A stretch of DNA of 64,000 nt from Klebsiella pneumoniae (GTDB lineage: Bacteria; Myxococcota_A; UBA796; SXON01), in assembly GCA_945862325.1 (NCBI GenBank), contig CAMAXZ010000004.1:1-64000 (forward strand), given 5' to 3'. A program made the position numbers and the translations under genes. Position 1 is the stretch's first letter. Each line of letters opens with the position of its first letter. Positions 7,947 to 15,059 of the stretch are shown piece by piece. The notes beneath the pieces were generated by a model, which was not told the origin of the DNA, did no database searches, and saw nothing but the letters and a program-made list of their open reading frames with translations.

Positions 7947-9677
7947 CTACGCGCGCGCCCGGGCGGCCGCCGCGCCGGCCATCCAGTCGATCCAGAGCGC
8001 CTCGAGCTCGGCCTCGGTCACGCCGTCGCCCAGCTGCGCCTGCCACCACTGCGCCTGGTCGGCGTCGAGCTCGTCGAGGCGGTGCCCCAGACGCCGCACG
8101 ACCTCCATCCGCGCCTCGACCGACGCCATGCGTGGCGCCTCGTGCAGCTCCGTCGCGGCGGTCGCCGGCGGGACCCACGCCGTGCCGATGCGATCGAGGT
8201 ACACGCGCTGCGCCTCACGCTCCTCGATCGCTGCCCACACGTCGGGCACCGCGACCTCGCGCTCGCCCCGTTGCACGCGATCGGCCAGCGCCGCCCCGGC
8301 GGTGATCGACGACGGAGATGCGCCCCGGGCGTCCTCGGAGTCCCAGACGTGGTGGCGCGCCCCGCTGGCCACCTGGCCCGAGCGCGTGTCGTACACGACC
8401 CCCGCGCATGTGCACTCCGCCCCTGTCGGGCTCCACACGCGCACGCCGGCGCTCGACCGGGGCGCGAGCCGGTACGTGACCCGCGCGCCGGGGTACACGC
8501 CCTCACCCGCGATCTGCCACACGCGCCCCGCCGCGCGCAGCAGCAGCGATCGGGTGAGCACACCCTCGCGTGCGGAGCTCGCGGCGAGCGCCAAAAACGT
8601 CTCGCGCTCCGGGGCTTCGACGAGCTGCTCGCGGGTGATGTGGTGCCAGATGTCCAGCGGAGGCCGGAGCGCGCGTCCAGCCCGCACGATGGGACGCTCG
8701 CTGATGGCGTCCGCGCACCACAGCTCAGCGCGTCGGTTGAGCTCGTCGAGGCTGGCGCTCGGCGCCAGGGCCAGGCGCGCCTCGAAACCACGCTGCCAGG
8801 CGTAGTGCCGCGACTCGACAGCTCCCGACGCGCGCGCGTTGCCCGGCGCGTGGTACTCGACCTGGATGCCGAGGCCGTCATCCTCGAGCAGTGTGCGCAC
8901 CATCTGCGAGCGATTCGCCGACCCCTGGTCCATCACCAGACGCCGCGGGACGCCGCGGAATGCGGCGCGCGCCATGTGATCGCGCGTGCCGGACATGGCG
9001 CGCCACAGGAAGTCGACGACGTCCTCTGCCGCCTCGCCCGCGGAGTAGTAGTAGCGGACGAAGTAGCATCCGCTGTAGTGATCGACCGCGACGAATCGGT
9101 GGATGATCCTCCGCGCGGCGGAGAAGTTCGCGCGCTTGCCCTCGTAGAAACGCGCGCCGGCGTCGGTATGCAGCGCCAGGCCGCGCCCGCCCTCCGGATC
9201 GCGAAAATACCACTGCAGGCCTACCGAGATGTCGAACAGCCAGACGTGGTTCGGGTGGCTGGACACCCGCGCGATGGCCGGGCTCCCGGCCCGCTGGTGC
9301 CCGAGCGAGAGCCCCTCTCGCCGCAGCAGGCGGCACAGGTGGCCGTAGGACACGCTGCTCGCGGCCTCGCCTCGCTCGCGCGCGATGGCGTGCGCCTCGG
9401 ACGCGGGCAGATTGGCCTGCCCGCGCTTGTTTCGCCCTCGCGCCATCCGCTCGGCGACTACCTCGAGCGCTGCGCGATCCACACTGGTCGCCCCCGCGTC
9501 GGACCGGCGAGCCCGGCCGGACGTCCAGCCGAGCTCGCGGAGGTGCGCGTAGCCGGTCTGGACGGACACGCCGAGCGAGGTCGCTGTCGCACGCACGCGT
9601 TCGCCCCGCTCCCGCGGTGGGAGCGCGGCGAGGCACGGCAGCAGCGCCACCCACGCGGATCGAGCCAGGTCGGTCAC
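7947..9677 (-). CDS. MuA-like DDE transposase/integrase
   Basis: 576 aa. Residues 1-60 hold an HTH DNA-binding region (R-A-T-A-T-S-L-G-V-S-V-Q-T-G-Y-A-H-L-R-E-L-G-W), with a second HTH near 95-125. The RNase-H-like core spans about 140-310. Its catalytic triad is assigned to D149 (V-W-L-F-D-I-S), D250 (L-V-M-D-Q-G-S-A-N) and E288 (S-G-A-V-E-S-R), a D-(37)-E spacing. A beta-barrel-like domain follows. It should bind the inverted ends at 181 and 30282, nick next to the terminal CA and carry out replicative transposition with the downstream ATPase. The ATG overlaps the upstream stop (ATGA). Confidence 0.93.
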   Translation of the reverse strand: MTDLARSAWVALLPCLAALPPRERGERVRATATSLGVSVQTGYAHLRELGWTSGRARRSDAGATSVDRAALEVVAERMARGRNKRGQANLPASEAHAIARERGEAASSVSYGHLCRLLRREGLSLGHQRAGSPAIARVSSHPNHVWLFDISVGLQWYFRDPEGGRGLALHTDAGARFYEGKRANFSAARRIIHRFVAVDHYSGCYFVRYYYSAGEAAEDVVDFLWRAMSGTRDHMARAAFRGVPRRLVMDQGSANRSQMVRTLLEDDGLGIQVEYHAPGNARASGAVESRHYAWQRGFEARLALAPSASLDELNRRAELWCADAISERPIVRAGRALRPPLDIWHHITREQLVEAPERETFLALAASSAREGVLTRSLLLRAAGRVWQIAGEGVYPGARVTYRLAPRSSAGVRVWSPTGAECTCAGVVYDTRSGQVASGARHHVWDSEDARGASPSSITAGAALADRVQRGEREVAVPDVWAAIEEREAQRVYLDRIGTAWVPPATAATELHEAPRMASVEARMEVVRRLGHRLDELDADQAQWWQAQLGDGVTEAELEALWIDWMAGAAAARARA

Positions 9678-10654
9678 TGAGCGAACCCCGGCAGGACGCG
9701 CGATGCCGGGATCTGAGCGTCGCGGGGGAGGGCGGCGTTGTCCGCCAGCAGCTGGCTGTACGCAGCGCCGTAGGAGTCGTCGCCGAGGAGCATGCGTGCG
9801 AGGTAGGCCTCGTGCGTCGCCTGGGCGACGACGCCCTCCACGACCGCCACGAGCCGCGCAGCCGCCGCGCTCGACAGCGTGGCCCCGCGCGCGCTCGCCA
9901 GGCGAGCGAGCGCCGGATCGCGCTCCTCGCCCAGCCGCTCCGCGATCGCCTGCGTCACCTGACCGAGCTGGATGAGCGCCACGCTCGCCGCGCGATGCAC
10001 GCGGGCGAGCTCGTCGAGCAGCGCGTCCTCGTCGCGGGCGCGCCGATCGGAGAGCTCGGCGATGCGTGCCTGCGCCTGCGTCAGCGCGGCCTTTGCCGCC
10101 TCCTCGGCGTCGTGCGCCGCCTGGATCTCGCCCTCGGCGCGCTCAGCCACCTCTCGCGCCTGGCGCAGATCGCGCTCGAGCACGGCGTAGGGCGTCGCGG
10201 CGATCTCGCTGAGCGAGCGGCCAGCGATCGTGCCCGCCGCCTCCAGCTCCTGCAGGTCCTGCTCGGGCAGCTGCGCGAGAAGGCGGACTTTCTGCGCGCT
10301 CAGGTCGCCCAGCGCTGCGAGCAACCGCTTTTTGCCACCGACGAACTCCGCGAGCGCCATCCGCTGCTGCGCGGTGCGGACGTGCAGGGGGTAGTGCTGC
10401 TCGAGCCACCGCAGCCACTCGCCGTGGCCGAGGACCGATCGAGCCCACAGCAGTCGCCGCCCCGCCTCGTACTGAGCGATCAGGCCCGCAGCCTCGCACT
10501 GGCGGAGCTCGCGTCCCACCAGATCCGGATCCCAGGGGCGCCCGTCCGACCAGGGCGCGAGATCTGCGCGCTCCGGATTCGGCACGATGTCCACGGGACG
10601 CTCCGCGATGTGGTCGGCGACGGCGAGCGTGATGTCGATGATCTGGTCGGTCAT
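9674..10654 (-). CDS. DUF3102-like phage protein with long coiled coil
   Basis: 326 aa from ATG at 10654, overlapping the upstream stop. Residues about 60-110 contain a G-H-G-E-W-L-R-W-L-E-Q-H-Y segment followed by V-R-T-A-Q-Q-R-M. This is the DUF3102 signature found in phage and plasmid proteins related to ParB/KorB-like helical domains. A long coiled coil (residues about 150-240, many A-E-R-A-E/A-Q-A-R-I-A-E heptads) follows, then a helical C-terminus. It directly precedes the transposase and is coupled to it. A role in replication or partition-like DNA handling is inferred only from domain and position. Confidence 0.65.
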   Translation of the reverse strand: MTDQIIDITLAVADHIAERPVDIVPNPERADLAPWSDGRPWDPDLVGRELRQCEAAGLIAQYEAGRRLLWARSVLGHGEWLRWLEQHYPLHVRTAQQRMALAEFVGGKKRLLAALGDLSAQKVRLLAQLPEQDLQELEAAGTIAGRSLSEIAATPYAVLERDLRQAREVAERAEGEIQAAHDAEEAAKAALTQAQARIAELSDRRARDEDALLDELARVHRAASVALIQLGQVTQAIAERLGEERDPALARLASARGATLSSAAAARLVAVVEGVVAQATHEAYLARMLLGDDSYGAAYSQLLADNAALPRDAQIPASRVLPGFAQ

Positions 10655-11127
10655 TCGGCCTCGATGTGTGGGGAGAGGGCCTCGCGCACCCGCCAAGCCT
10701 CGGGGACGGCGCCGAGCTCGGCGCACGCGGCGCCTCGGGGGGCGGCGCCGTCGGCGCGTCGCGCCGCGCTCGGATCGGTCAAAGCCGCGCCACACGCGAC
10801 ACAGGCCGCGCTACGAGGAGCGGGCGCGTGGGAGTGGTGGCGGCACTCGTCCCCGAGATCGCAGGTCTCGGCCACGCCCCCGCAGCGCTTGCACCAGCGG
10901 GCCCCGCCGTGGCAGGTGCGCGGCCCGGCGCAGGTCCGCTTCAAGTCTTGAGCGTGCTGAACCATTCGCAGATCCGTGGCAGAGTCCGGCGAGAGCTGAA
11001 TCGCCACATCGGCGGGCGCCGTGACCAGGAGCTCGACGCGCCCGCCCACCTGACGCACGGTGACGGCGGTCACGCCGCCCAGGAGCACGGTGTGGTCCGG
11101 CCGCGTGATCCGGATGATGGCGCTCAT
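10651..11127 (-). CDS. Cys-rich phage protein, possible zinc ribbon
   Basis: 158 aa; ATG at 11127 overlaps the upstream small gene's stop, and an in-frame GTG three codons earlier is an alternative. The N-terminal 55 residues are beta-rich (I-I-R-I-T, T-V-L-L-G-G-V-T-A-V-T-V). The middle holds many Cys: C-A-G-P-R-T-C, W-C-K-R-C-G-G, C-D-L-G-D-E-C and C-V-A-C-G. This suggests one or two zinc knuckles. The C-terminus is Ala-rich. No family name can be given; nucleic-acid binding is plausible. Confidence 0.5.
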   Translation of the reverse strand: MSAIIRITRPDHTVLLGGVTAVTVRQVGGRVELLVTAPADVAIQLSPDSATDLRMVQHAQDLKRTCAGPRTCHGGARWCKRCGGVAETCDLGDECRHHSHAPAPRSAACVACGAALTDPSAARRADGAAPRGAACAELGAVPEAWRVREALSPHIEAE

Positions 11128-11249
11128 GGGCGACACGCAGCGCTGGGCTGTGAGCAGGGCTCAGGCTCGCACCAGGCGATCACGACACCTGCGCCGAGCG
11201 CGGCCAGGATCGCGACGATCAGGGACTCGGACAAAATCCGCATGCGCAT
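11124..11249 (-). CDS. Small single-span membrane protein (41 aa)
   Basis: Starts M-R-M-R; the second ATG at 11243 has AGAGGA at ideal distance and may be the true start. A hydrophobic helix (about L-I-V-A-I-L-A-A-L-G-A-G-V-V-I-A-W) is followed by a short Cys- and Pro-containing tail. The stop overlaps the next ATG (CCATGA). Third member of the set of about 40-aa membrane proteins in this operon; unknown function. Confidence 0.55.
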   Translation of the reverse strand: MRMRILSESLIVAILAALGAGVVIAWCEPEPCSQPSAACRP

Positions 11250-11255
11250 GTCCTC

Positions 11256-11861
11256 TCAGAGCTCGGGGATCGCGACGAGGAGCTCGTCGAGCGCGCGCCG
11301 CTCGAGCGCGACACGGGTGCGCCACGTCGCGGCGTCGGTGATCAGGCCAGAGTCCGGGCGCCACGCGCCAGCCGCAGACCTCGAAGCCCAGCGCCGCGCC
11401 TGCAGGGCGGACAGGGCGCACCGAGAGCGCCCAGCAGTCCACTGGTATCGGCGCTCGATGAGCGTCTCCGTCAACGGCGCGTCCGAGCGCAGCAGCGCGT
11501 CGACCACGCAGGCGACCGCGTAGGCGGCCTCATGATGCTCACGCTCGCCCACGACCGGCGCGAGTGGCGGCGCGCCCGGCCGGCCACGCTGGCGCGCCAG
11601 CCATCCGAGGCACAGCGCCGGCAGGGCCGCCGTCGTCCGCCACTGCTCTGCGCCGCCGGCCGTCACCCTTGATGCGACCCAGCCGTGCAGCTCGATCTGC
11701 CGCAGGATCCGGCGCGCCGCGTCGGGCGTCACCTCGGCGCCCTCGGCCACCTCCCTGGCGCTCGCCGCGAGGTGCGACGTCGGCGTCCAGGTAGTGGCGC
11801 GCAAGATAGCGCCGATCATGAGGATCGGGCGATCGGCGTGGATTGACGCGCGCTCTTGCAC
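11256..11861 (-). CDS. Winged-helix early regulator (201 aa)
   Basis: Start chosen at GTG 11861, nine bases after an AGGAGG; a TTG at 11867 is possible. Residues about 18-70 look like a MarR/IclR-type winged helix (H-L-A-A-S-A-R-E-V-A-E-G-A-E-V-T-P-D-A-A-R). It then continues R-I-L-R-Q-I-E-L-H-G-W-V, a polar wing and W-R-T-T. The C-terminal half is helical with no obvious ligand motif. As second gene after the Ner-like protein it is likely a transcriptional or replication-initiation regulator. Family not named. Confidence 0.6.
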   Translation of the reverse strand: MQERASIHADRPILMIGAILRATTWTPTSHLAASAREVAEGAEVTPDAARRILRQIELHGWVASRVTAGGAEQWRTTAALPALCLGWLARQRGRPGAPPLAPVVGEREHHEAAYAVACVVDALLRSDAPLTETLIERRYQWTAGRSRCALSALQARRWASRSAAGAWRPDSGLITDAATWRTRVALERRALDELLVAIPEL

Positions 11862-11863
11862 GG

Positions 11864-12103
11864 TCAAGCCCCTCCTCGCTCGGGGTTGACGGGCGCGCGC
11901 CTCTGGCGATCCATGCGGCTTCGCCGCAGGTCGTCGATGCCCGGATCCGGCTCTCCCCACATCTCGCAGTACGGGCGCCCGAGCTCGGCGGCGATGGCGC
12001 GCCGGATCCACGGCGTCTGGCGGGCGCCGGACAGCACCGCGGAGACGTTCGGGCGTGGCGCGCCGATCGCGGCAGCGAGGCGGCTGGGAATCAGGCGGCT
12101 CAT
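11864..12103 (-). CDS. ner: Ner/Cro-like HTH regulator
   Basis: 79 aa; ATG at 12103. The order is S-R-L-A-A-A-I-G, P-N-V-S-A-V-L-S-G, W-I-R-R-A-I-A-A-E-L-G-R-P. This HTH with a late helix ends in L-G-R-P, like Ner proteins of Mu-type phages (I-A-D-A-L-G-V-xx-E-E-I-W). It is the first gene of the leftward early operon, divergent from the repressor. It probably turns down early and repressor transcription by binding the shared 35-bp operator region. Confidence 0.7.
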   Translation of the reverse strand: MSRLIPSRLAAAIGAPRPNVSAVLSGARQTPWIRRAIAAELGRPYCEMWGEPDPGIDDLRRSRMDRQRRAPVNPERGGA

Positions 12104-12138
12104 GCCCACCCTGATAGCGTATCAGTCGGCTGGTATCA
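12104..12138. promoter_or_regulatory. Divergent early/repressor operator region
   Basis: Only 35 bp separate the Ner-like and repressor start codons. CTGATAGCGTATCAG (12111-12125) is a perfect palindrome with a 3-nt centre, and a further TATCA half-site lies at 12134-12138, abutting the repressor ATG. This is the obvious operator of the lysis/lysogeny switch. Promoter elements must lie inside the neighbouring genes or overlap these sites. Confidence 0.7.
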
Positions 12139-12543
12139 ATGCCTGAGGCGCTGAATCGAGCCGAAATCGGTCGTCGCGTCGCGGAAGCGCTTTCCGGGCG
12201 CCGGCTCTCGCAGACCGATGCTGCCCGCGCGTTCGGTGTCTCGCAGAGCTTCATCTCCTGCGTGGTGCAGGGGCGCAATGCGCCGTCGGTCGAGCTGCTG
12301 GTGGGGCTCTACCGGCACTGCGGAGCCTCCCCGGTGTGGATCCTGCTCGGGGAGCGCGCCGCGGACGCCTCGGAGCCCCCGTCCGCGCCGCCTCCGTTGC
12401 CGCACCCGCCTCTCCCGCGGGATCCGACGCTCGAGCGCCTTGCGCGCGTCCTCGACGCGGATCGGGACGGGGTCGTCCGCGCGCGCATCACGACGTACCT
12501 CGACGCCGCCGAGGATCTCATGCGAGCCTTTGCGGGGAGGTGA
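12139..12543 (+). CDS. Phage repressor (XRE/CI-like HTH)
   Basis: 134 aa. Residues 8-68 are an XRE-type HTH: R-L-S-Q-T-D-A-A-R-A-F-G-V-S-Q-S-F-I-S-C-V-V-Q-G with recognition helix around S-Q-S-F-I-S. P-S-V-E-L-L-V-G-L-Y-R-H-C-G and W-I-L-L-G-E follow, the usual XRE end. A Pro-rich linker (about 75-95) leads to a short C-terminal helix for oligomerisation. There is no peptidase domain, so induction is not by LexA-like self-cleavage. It is divergent from the Ner-like gene and directly upstream of a signal-peptide protein. Confidence 0.78.
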   Translation: MPEALNRAEIGRRVAEALSGRRLSQTDAARAFGVSQSFISCVVQGRNAPSVELLVGLYRHCGASPVWILLGERAADASEPPSAPPPLPHPPLPRDPTLERLARVLDADRDGVVRARITTYLDAAEDLMRAFAGR

Positions 12544-12545
12544 GC

Positions 12546-13010
12546 ATGATTCACCTGGTGATGACTGCGGTGATGGTCGCGCATGCGGCGCCAGTCGACG
12601 GCTATCAGTCCGCACGGTGGGGGATGACCCGCGCCGAGGTCGGTGCGCGGATCGAGGAGGCGCCCTGCGTGGGGTTCTATCCGTCGTCGATCTGCGCGAA
12701 GATCGGCGACCTGCTGGGCAACCGAGGCGAGGCCGTCTACACGTTCGGCGAGGACGGCCTGGAGCGCGTGCGGCTGGCCTTTCCCACCGCGCGCCGCGAG
12801 TGGGCGGCGGAGGTGATCGTCGTCTTGGCCGAAAAATACGGGCCGCCGCCCAGGAATAGCGCGACGGCGCTGACGCGCCTGCAGTGGGACTGCGGCGTGA
12901 CGCTGGTGTACGATGAGGTCGGCGGCAGCGGCTACGCCACCATCACCTACAGCCCCCCGACGGCACCGACAGCGGACGAGCAGCACCGTCGGGCGGCGGA
13001 GGCGCTGTAG
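12546..13010 (+). CDS. Secreted small protein, probable prophage cargo
   Basis: 154 aa with GGAGG before the ATG. A short signal peptide (MIHLVMTAVMVAHA) is followed by a mature domain: A-R-W-G-M-T-R-A-E-V near its start, Y-T-F-G-E-D-G-L-E-R-V-R-L-A-F, L-A-E-K-Y-G-P-P, and a beta-rich end with G-Y-A-T-I-T-Y. The same order (W-G, Y-T-F-x-D-G, F, R-Y-G-P, hydrophobic strands) appears in the C-terminal domain of the host protein at 49492-50451. It follows the repressor by 2 nt, so it is probably expressed in the lysogen. Function unknown. Confidence 0.65.
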   Translation: MIHLVMTAVMVAHAAPVDGYQSARWGMTRAEVGARIEEAPCVGFYPSSICAKIGDLLGNRGEAVYTFGEDGLERVRLAFPTARREWAAEVIVVLAEKYGPPPRNSATALTRLQWDCGVTLVYDEVGGSGYATITYSPPTAPTADEQHRRAAEAL

Positions 13011-13326
13011 CGACCGTGGCGAAAAGCGAAAACTGATCGCTTTTCGCCACGGGTGATTAGCGCGACGCGCGCTGGCGCCAGTCGGCGAGCTGGCCTCGGT
13101 TGCCCCTCGTCGCCGGACCTCGCTCACGGCGGAGCGGCCCACGCCGAGGCGTCGCGCGAGCCGGCGCCCATCGCCGTGGTGAATCTACTGCACATCGCGA
13201 AACGCGATCAGTTTTCGCTTTTCACCGACGATGAGCTGACCGATTTTTTTTGCGCAGAGTGCTGGCGGCACATTGGCCGGCTGATGGCGACGGGGTAGAC
13301 TGCTCTCGTCTCCGGAGAGCGACATT
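13011..13326. promoter_or_regulatory. Intergenic region with 20-bp inverted repeats, likely late control region
   Basis: No convincing gene in 316 bp. A 20-bp sequence at 13021-13040 (GAAAAGCGAAAACTGATCGC) recurs exactly, inverted, at 13204-13223. The first copy also forms a perfect 13-bp hairpin (13016-13028 with 13038-13050). Both copies contain G-C-G-A-A-A/T-T-T-T-C-G-C dyads as expected for dimeric operators. Between them a minus-strand frame encodes an HTH-like stretch (R-R-L-A-R-R-L-G-V-G-R-S-A-V-S-E-V) without a normal start, perhaps a remnant. Immediately upstream of 13327, GGAGAG provides a ribosome site. The late promoter is expected here. Confidence 0.5.
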
Positions 13327-13608
13327 ATGGATCTGCGCGCCGTGTTGTCCAAGATCGACCAGGACGCGCTGCGAGACAGCGCGACGGACCTCCTGCAGTC
13401 GGGGCTGGCCGAGCGCGATGCCGTCGAGTTCATCGCGTCGGCCCTGGATGCGCTGTTCCCGTTCGATTCGCTCTTCGGCGGTCCCGCGGGGCAGGCGCTG
13501 GAGCGCGCCGACCGCGCCGTGTTCCGCGCGCTCGCGCGGATCTTCGTCGTCGGCCCCGCTCGCGCCCGGATCCAGGCCACCGCGAAGACGGTGAAGGTGT
13601 CGCCCTGA
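13327..13608 (+). CDS. Hypothetical first late-operon protein (93 aa)
   Basis: Starts at ATG with GGAGAG upstream. Acidic N-terminal helix (D-L-R-A-V-L-S-K-I-D-Q-D-A-L-R-D), then a segment around F-I-A-S-A-L-D-A-L-F-P-F-D-S-L-F-G-G, and a basic C-terminal helix. There is no clear membrane helix and no known domain. It is the first rightward gene after the control region and precedes the membrane/coiled-coil protein by 5 nt. Confidence 0.6.
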   Translation: MDLRAVLSKIDQDALRDSATDLLQSGLAERDAVEFIASALDALFPFDSLFGGPAGQALERADRAVFRALARIFVVGPARARIQATAKTVKVSP

Positions 13609-13613
13609 TCTGG

Positions 13614-14204
13614 ATGGTGCTGGTGCCGCTGCTGGGTCTGGTGCTGGCCTGCGTATTGCTGCCCGGGCCACCACCCGTCCGGGCGACGTGTCCCGTCCGG
13701 GTGTTGCGTGGTGCTGCCCGGGCGGCCTCGTGGGTCGCCGTGGTGAGCATCGCGACGCTGGCGTTGCCAGCGCTTGCCCAGGACGCTGAGGCCGCGCCGT
13801 CGGTATTCGGGACCGGGTCGGGCGCGGTCGTCTGGACCGGCACCGCCTTCTCGGCCGCCATGACCACCGCGAGCTCGGTCGTCGTGGCGATGATGGGTCG
13901 TGCCCGCGCCGACGTGATCGACCGCGTCTCTGCGCAAGAGGCGCGCGCGCGCGACCTCGCACAGCAGATCGAGGCCCGCGTCCGCGAGATCGAGGCTCGC
14001 CTCGGCGGCGATCTCGCCGAGGTCCGCACGCTCGTCAGCGACACCCGCGAGCGATCCGTGCCTCGCGCAGAGCACCAGTCCGAGATCGGCGCCCTGCGCG
14101 GCGAGCTGCACGAGATGCGGCGCGACGTGCACCGCGTGGCGGCGACGCAGGGGGAGATCCTGCAGCTGCTGCGGTCCACGGTCGGCGTCGGCGTGCCACG
14201 ATGA
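13614..14204 (+). CDS. Membrane-anchored coiled-coil protein (DUF2730-like position)
   Basis: 196 aa with two N-terminal hydrophobic segments (about 1-17 and 38-60, the second ending A-L-A-Q, possibly a signal-like cleavage site) and another near 75-95. A coiled coil of about 75 residues follows (A-R-D-L-A-Q-Q-I-E-A-R-V-R-E-I-E-A-R-L). In Mu-type phages the gene before the terminase region is a DUF2730/holin- or spanin-like membrane coiled coil, which fits. A role in lysis or membrane bridging is an inference from topology. Confidence 0.55.
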   Translation: MVLVPLLGLVLACVLLPGPPPVRATCPVRVLRGAARAASWVAVVSIATLALPALAQDAEAAPSVFGTGSGAVVWTGTAFSAAMTTASSVVVAMMGRARADVIDRVSAQEARARDLAQQIEARVREIEARLGGDLAEVRTLVSDTRERSVPRAEHQSEIGALRGELHEMRRDVHRVAATQGEILQLLRSTVGVGVPR

Positions 14205-14500
14205 GCGCTGTCGTCGAGCAGACCCAGTACCGTCGGGGGCTCATCCTGCACACGCTTGAGGCGGCGTACCCGCAGCCCCTGGCGCGCCGGGTGCTCGAGC
14301 GCACCATGTCGCCCGCCTACGCCGGTGAGCCATCGACCGCACTCCAGCGGGACGTGGCCTACCTCGTCGATCGGGGGCTCGTCGTCGAGTCGACTGTGTC
14401 GATCGACGATCTGCAGATCCCTCAGCTGCGCATCACGCCCGACGGCATCGACATCGTCCAGCGCGTGCGGACAGAGCCTGGCGTGAGGCTCGAGCGATGA
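14201..14500 (+). CDS. Small winged-helix phage protein (VpaChn25_0724-like)
   Basis: 99 aa, ATG overlapping the upstream stop. R-R-G-L-I-L-H-T-L-E-A-A-Y-P-Q-P-L, L-Q-R-D-V-A-Y-L-V-D-R-G-L-V and R-I-T-P-D-G-I-D-I-V form a compact winged helix, the pattern of small proteins found between the lysis genes and terminase in Mu-type phages. The domain assignment is reasonable; the exact family name is from memory and less certain. Confidence 0.6.
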   Translation: MSAVVEQTQYRRGLILHTLEAAYPQPLARRVLERTMSPAYAGEPSTALQRDVAYLVDRGLVVESTVSIDDLQIPQLRITPDGIDIVQRVRTEPGVRLER

Positions 14501-14598
14501 CACTGGGGTCGGCGCTTGGTGTGCTCGGCGGCGTCGATCAGGTCGACATCGCTGACGAGACCGTGTGCCCGTTCTGCGCTGCCGGGTGCCTGCGATGA
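14497..14598 (+). CDS. 33-residue C-P-F-C protein
   Basis: Begins MTLGSALGVLGGVDQVDIAD and ends with three Cys (C-P-F-C and a later C) near the stop. Its ATG overlaps the upstream TGA (ATGA at 14497-14500) and its TGA overlaps the small terminase ATG (14595-14598), so it fills the gap with coupling at both ends. A C-P-F-C knuckle could bind zinc. No homologue recognised; small size keeps confidence moderate. Confidence 0.5.
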   Translation: MTLGSALGVLGGVDQVDIADETVCPFCAAGCLR

Positions 14599-15059
14599 GT
14601 CGCGAGCTCCGCTGGGTCGAGGCTCGTCGCCTCGTCGTGCACGAGGGGATGTCCTACGAGGACGCCGCAGTCGCGTGCGACATCCCGCTGTCGACGCTGC
14701 AGAAAAGGGCCGCCGCGGAGCGATGGCAGGAGGAACGCTCCACGGGCCAGTCCTACGCAGCGACGGTGCGCGCGCTGAAGGCCGCGACGCTCGCTCGCGC
14801 GCATCAGGCCATGACCGATGCGGGGACCGATCCGCAGGCGGCGACGCAGCTGCTCTTCGCCTGGCGCTCGGCCGAGACGGCATGGCCGGAGCATCGCTAC
14901 GCGCCCGCAGCAGCCGACCCCAAGGCCCGGCTCGCGGTCGCCGCCGAGCTCCTCGAGCAGCTCGTCGCGTACCTCGAGCGCACCGATCGCGCGGCGCTGG
15001 CCGCGCTTGCGCCGCACATCGCCCCGTTTGCCGCCGAGGTAGAACGTGCCGCCGCGTAA
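14595..15059 (+). CDS. Terminase small subunit (DUF1804-like, Mu gp27)
   Basis: 154 aa from ATG at 14595. An N-terminal HTH (R-R-L-V-V-H-E-G-M-S-Y-E-D-A-A-V-A-C-D-I-P, S-T-L-Q-K-R-A-A-A-E) typical of small terminases that recognise packaging DNA is followed by a helical oligomerisation region and an acidic Ala-rich C-terminus. It overlaps the large subunit gene by 14 nt. For Mu-type phages, packaging starts near the left end of the integrated genome. Confidence 0.78.
   Translation: MSRELRWVEARRLVVHEGMSYEDAAVACDIPLSTLQKRAAAERWQEERSTGQSYAATVRALKAATLARAHQAMTDAGTDPQAATQLLFAWRSAETAWPEHRYAPAAADPKARLAVAAELLEQLVAYLERTDRAALAALAPHIAPFAAEVERAAA

Noticed and set aside
12309..13142. Minus-strand open frame with an HTH-like start
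   Set aside because: Mostly antisense to the repressor and signal-peptide protein; the HTH-like part lacks a normal start, so noted as a remnant only.
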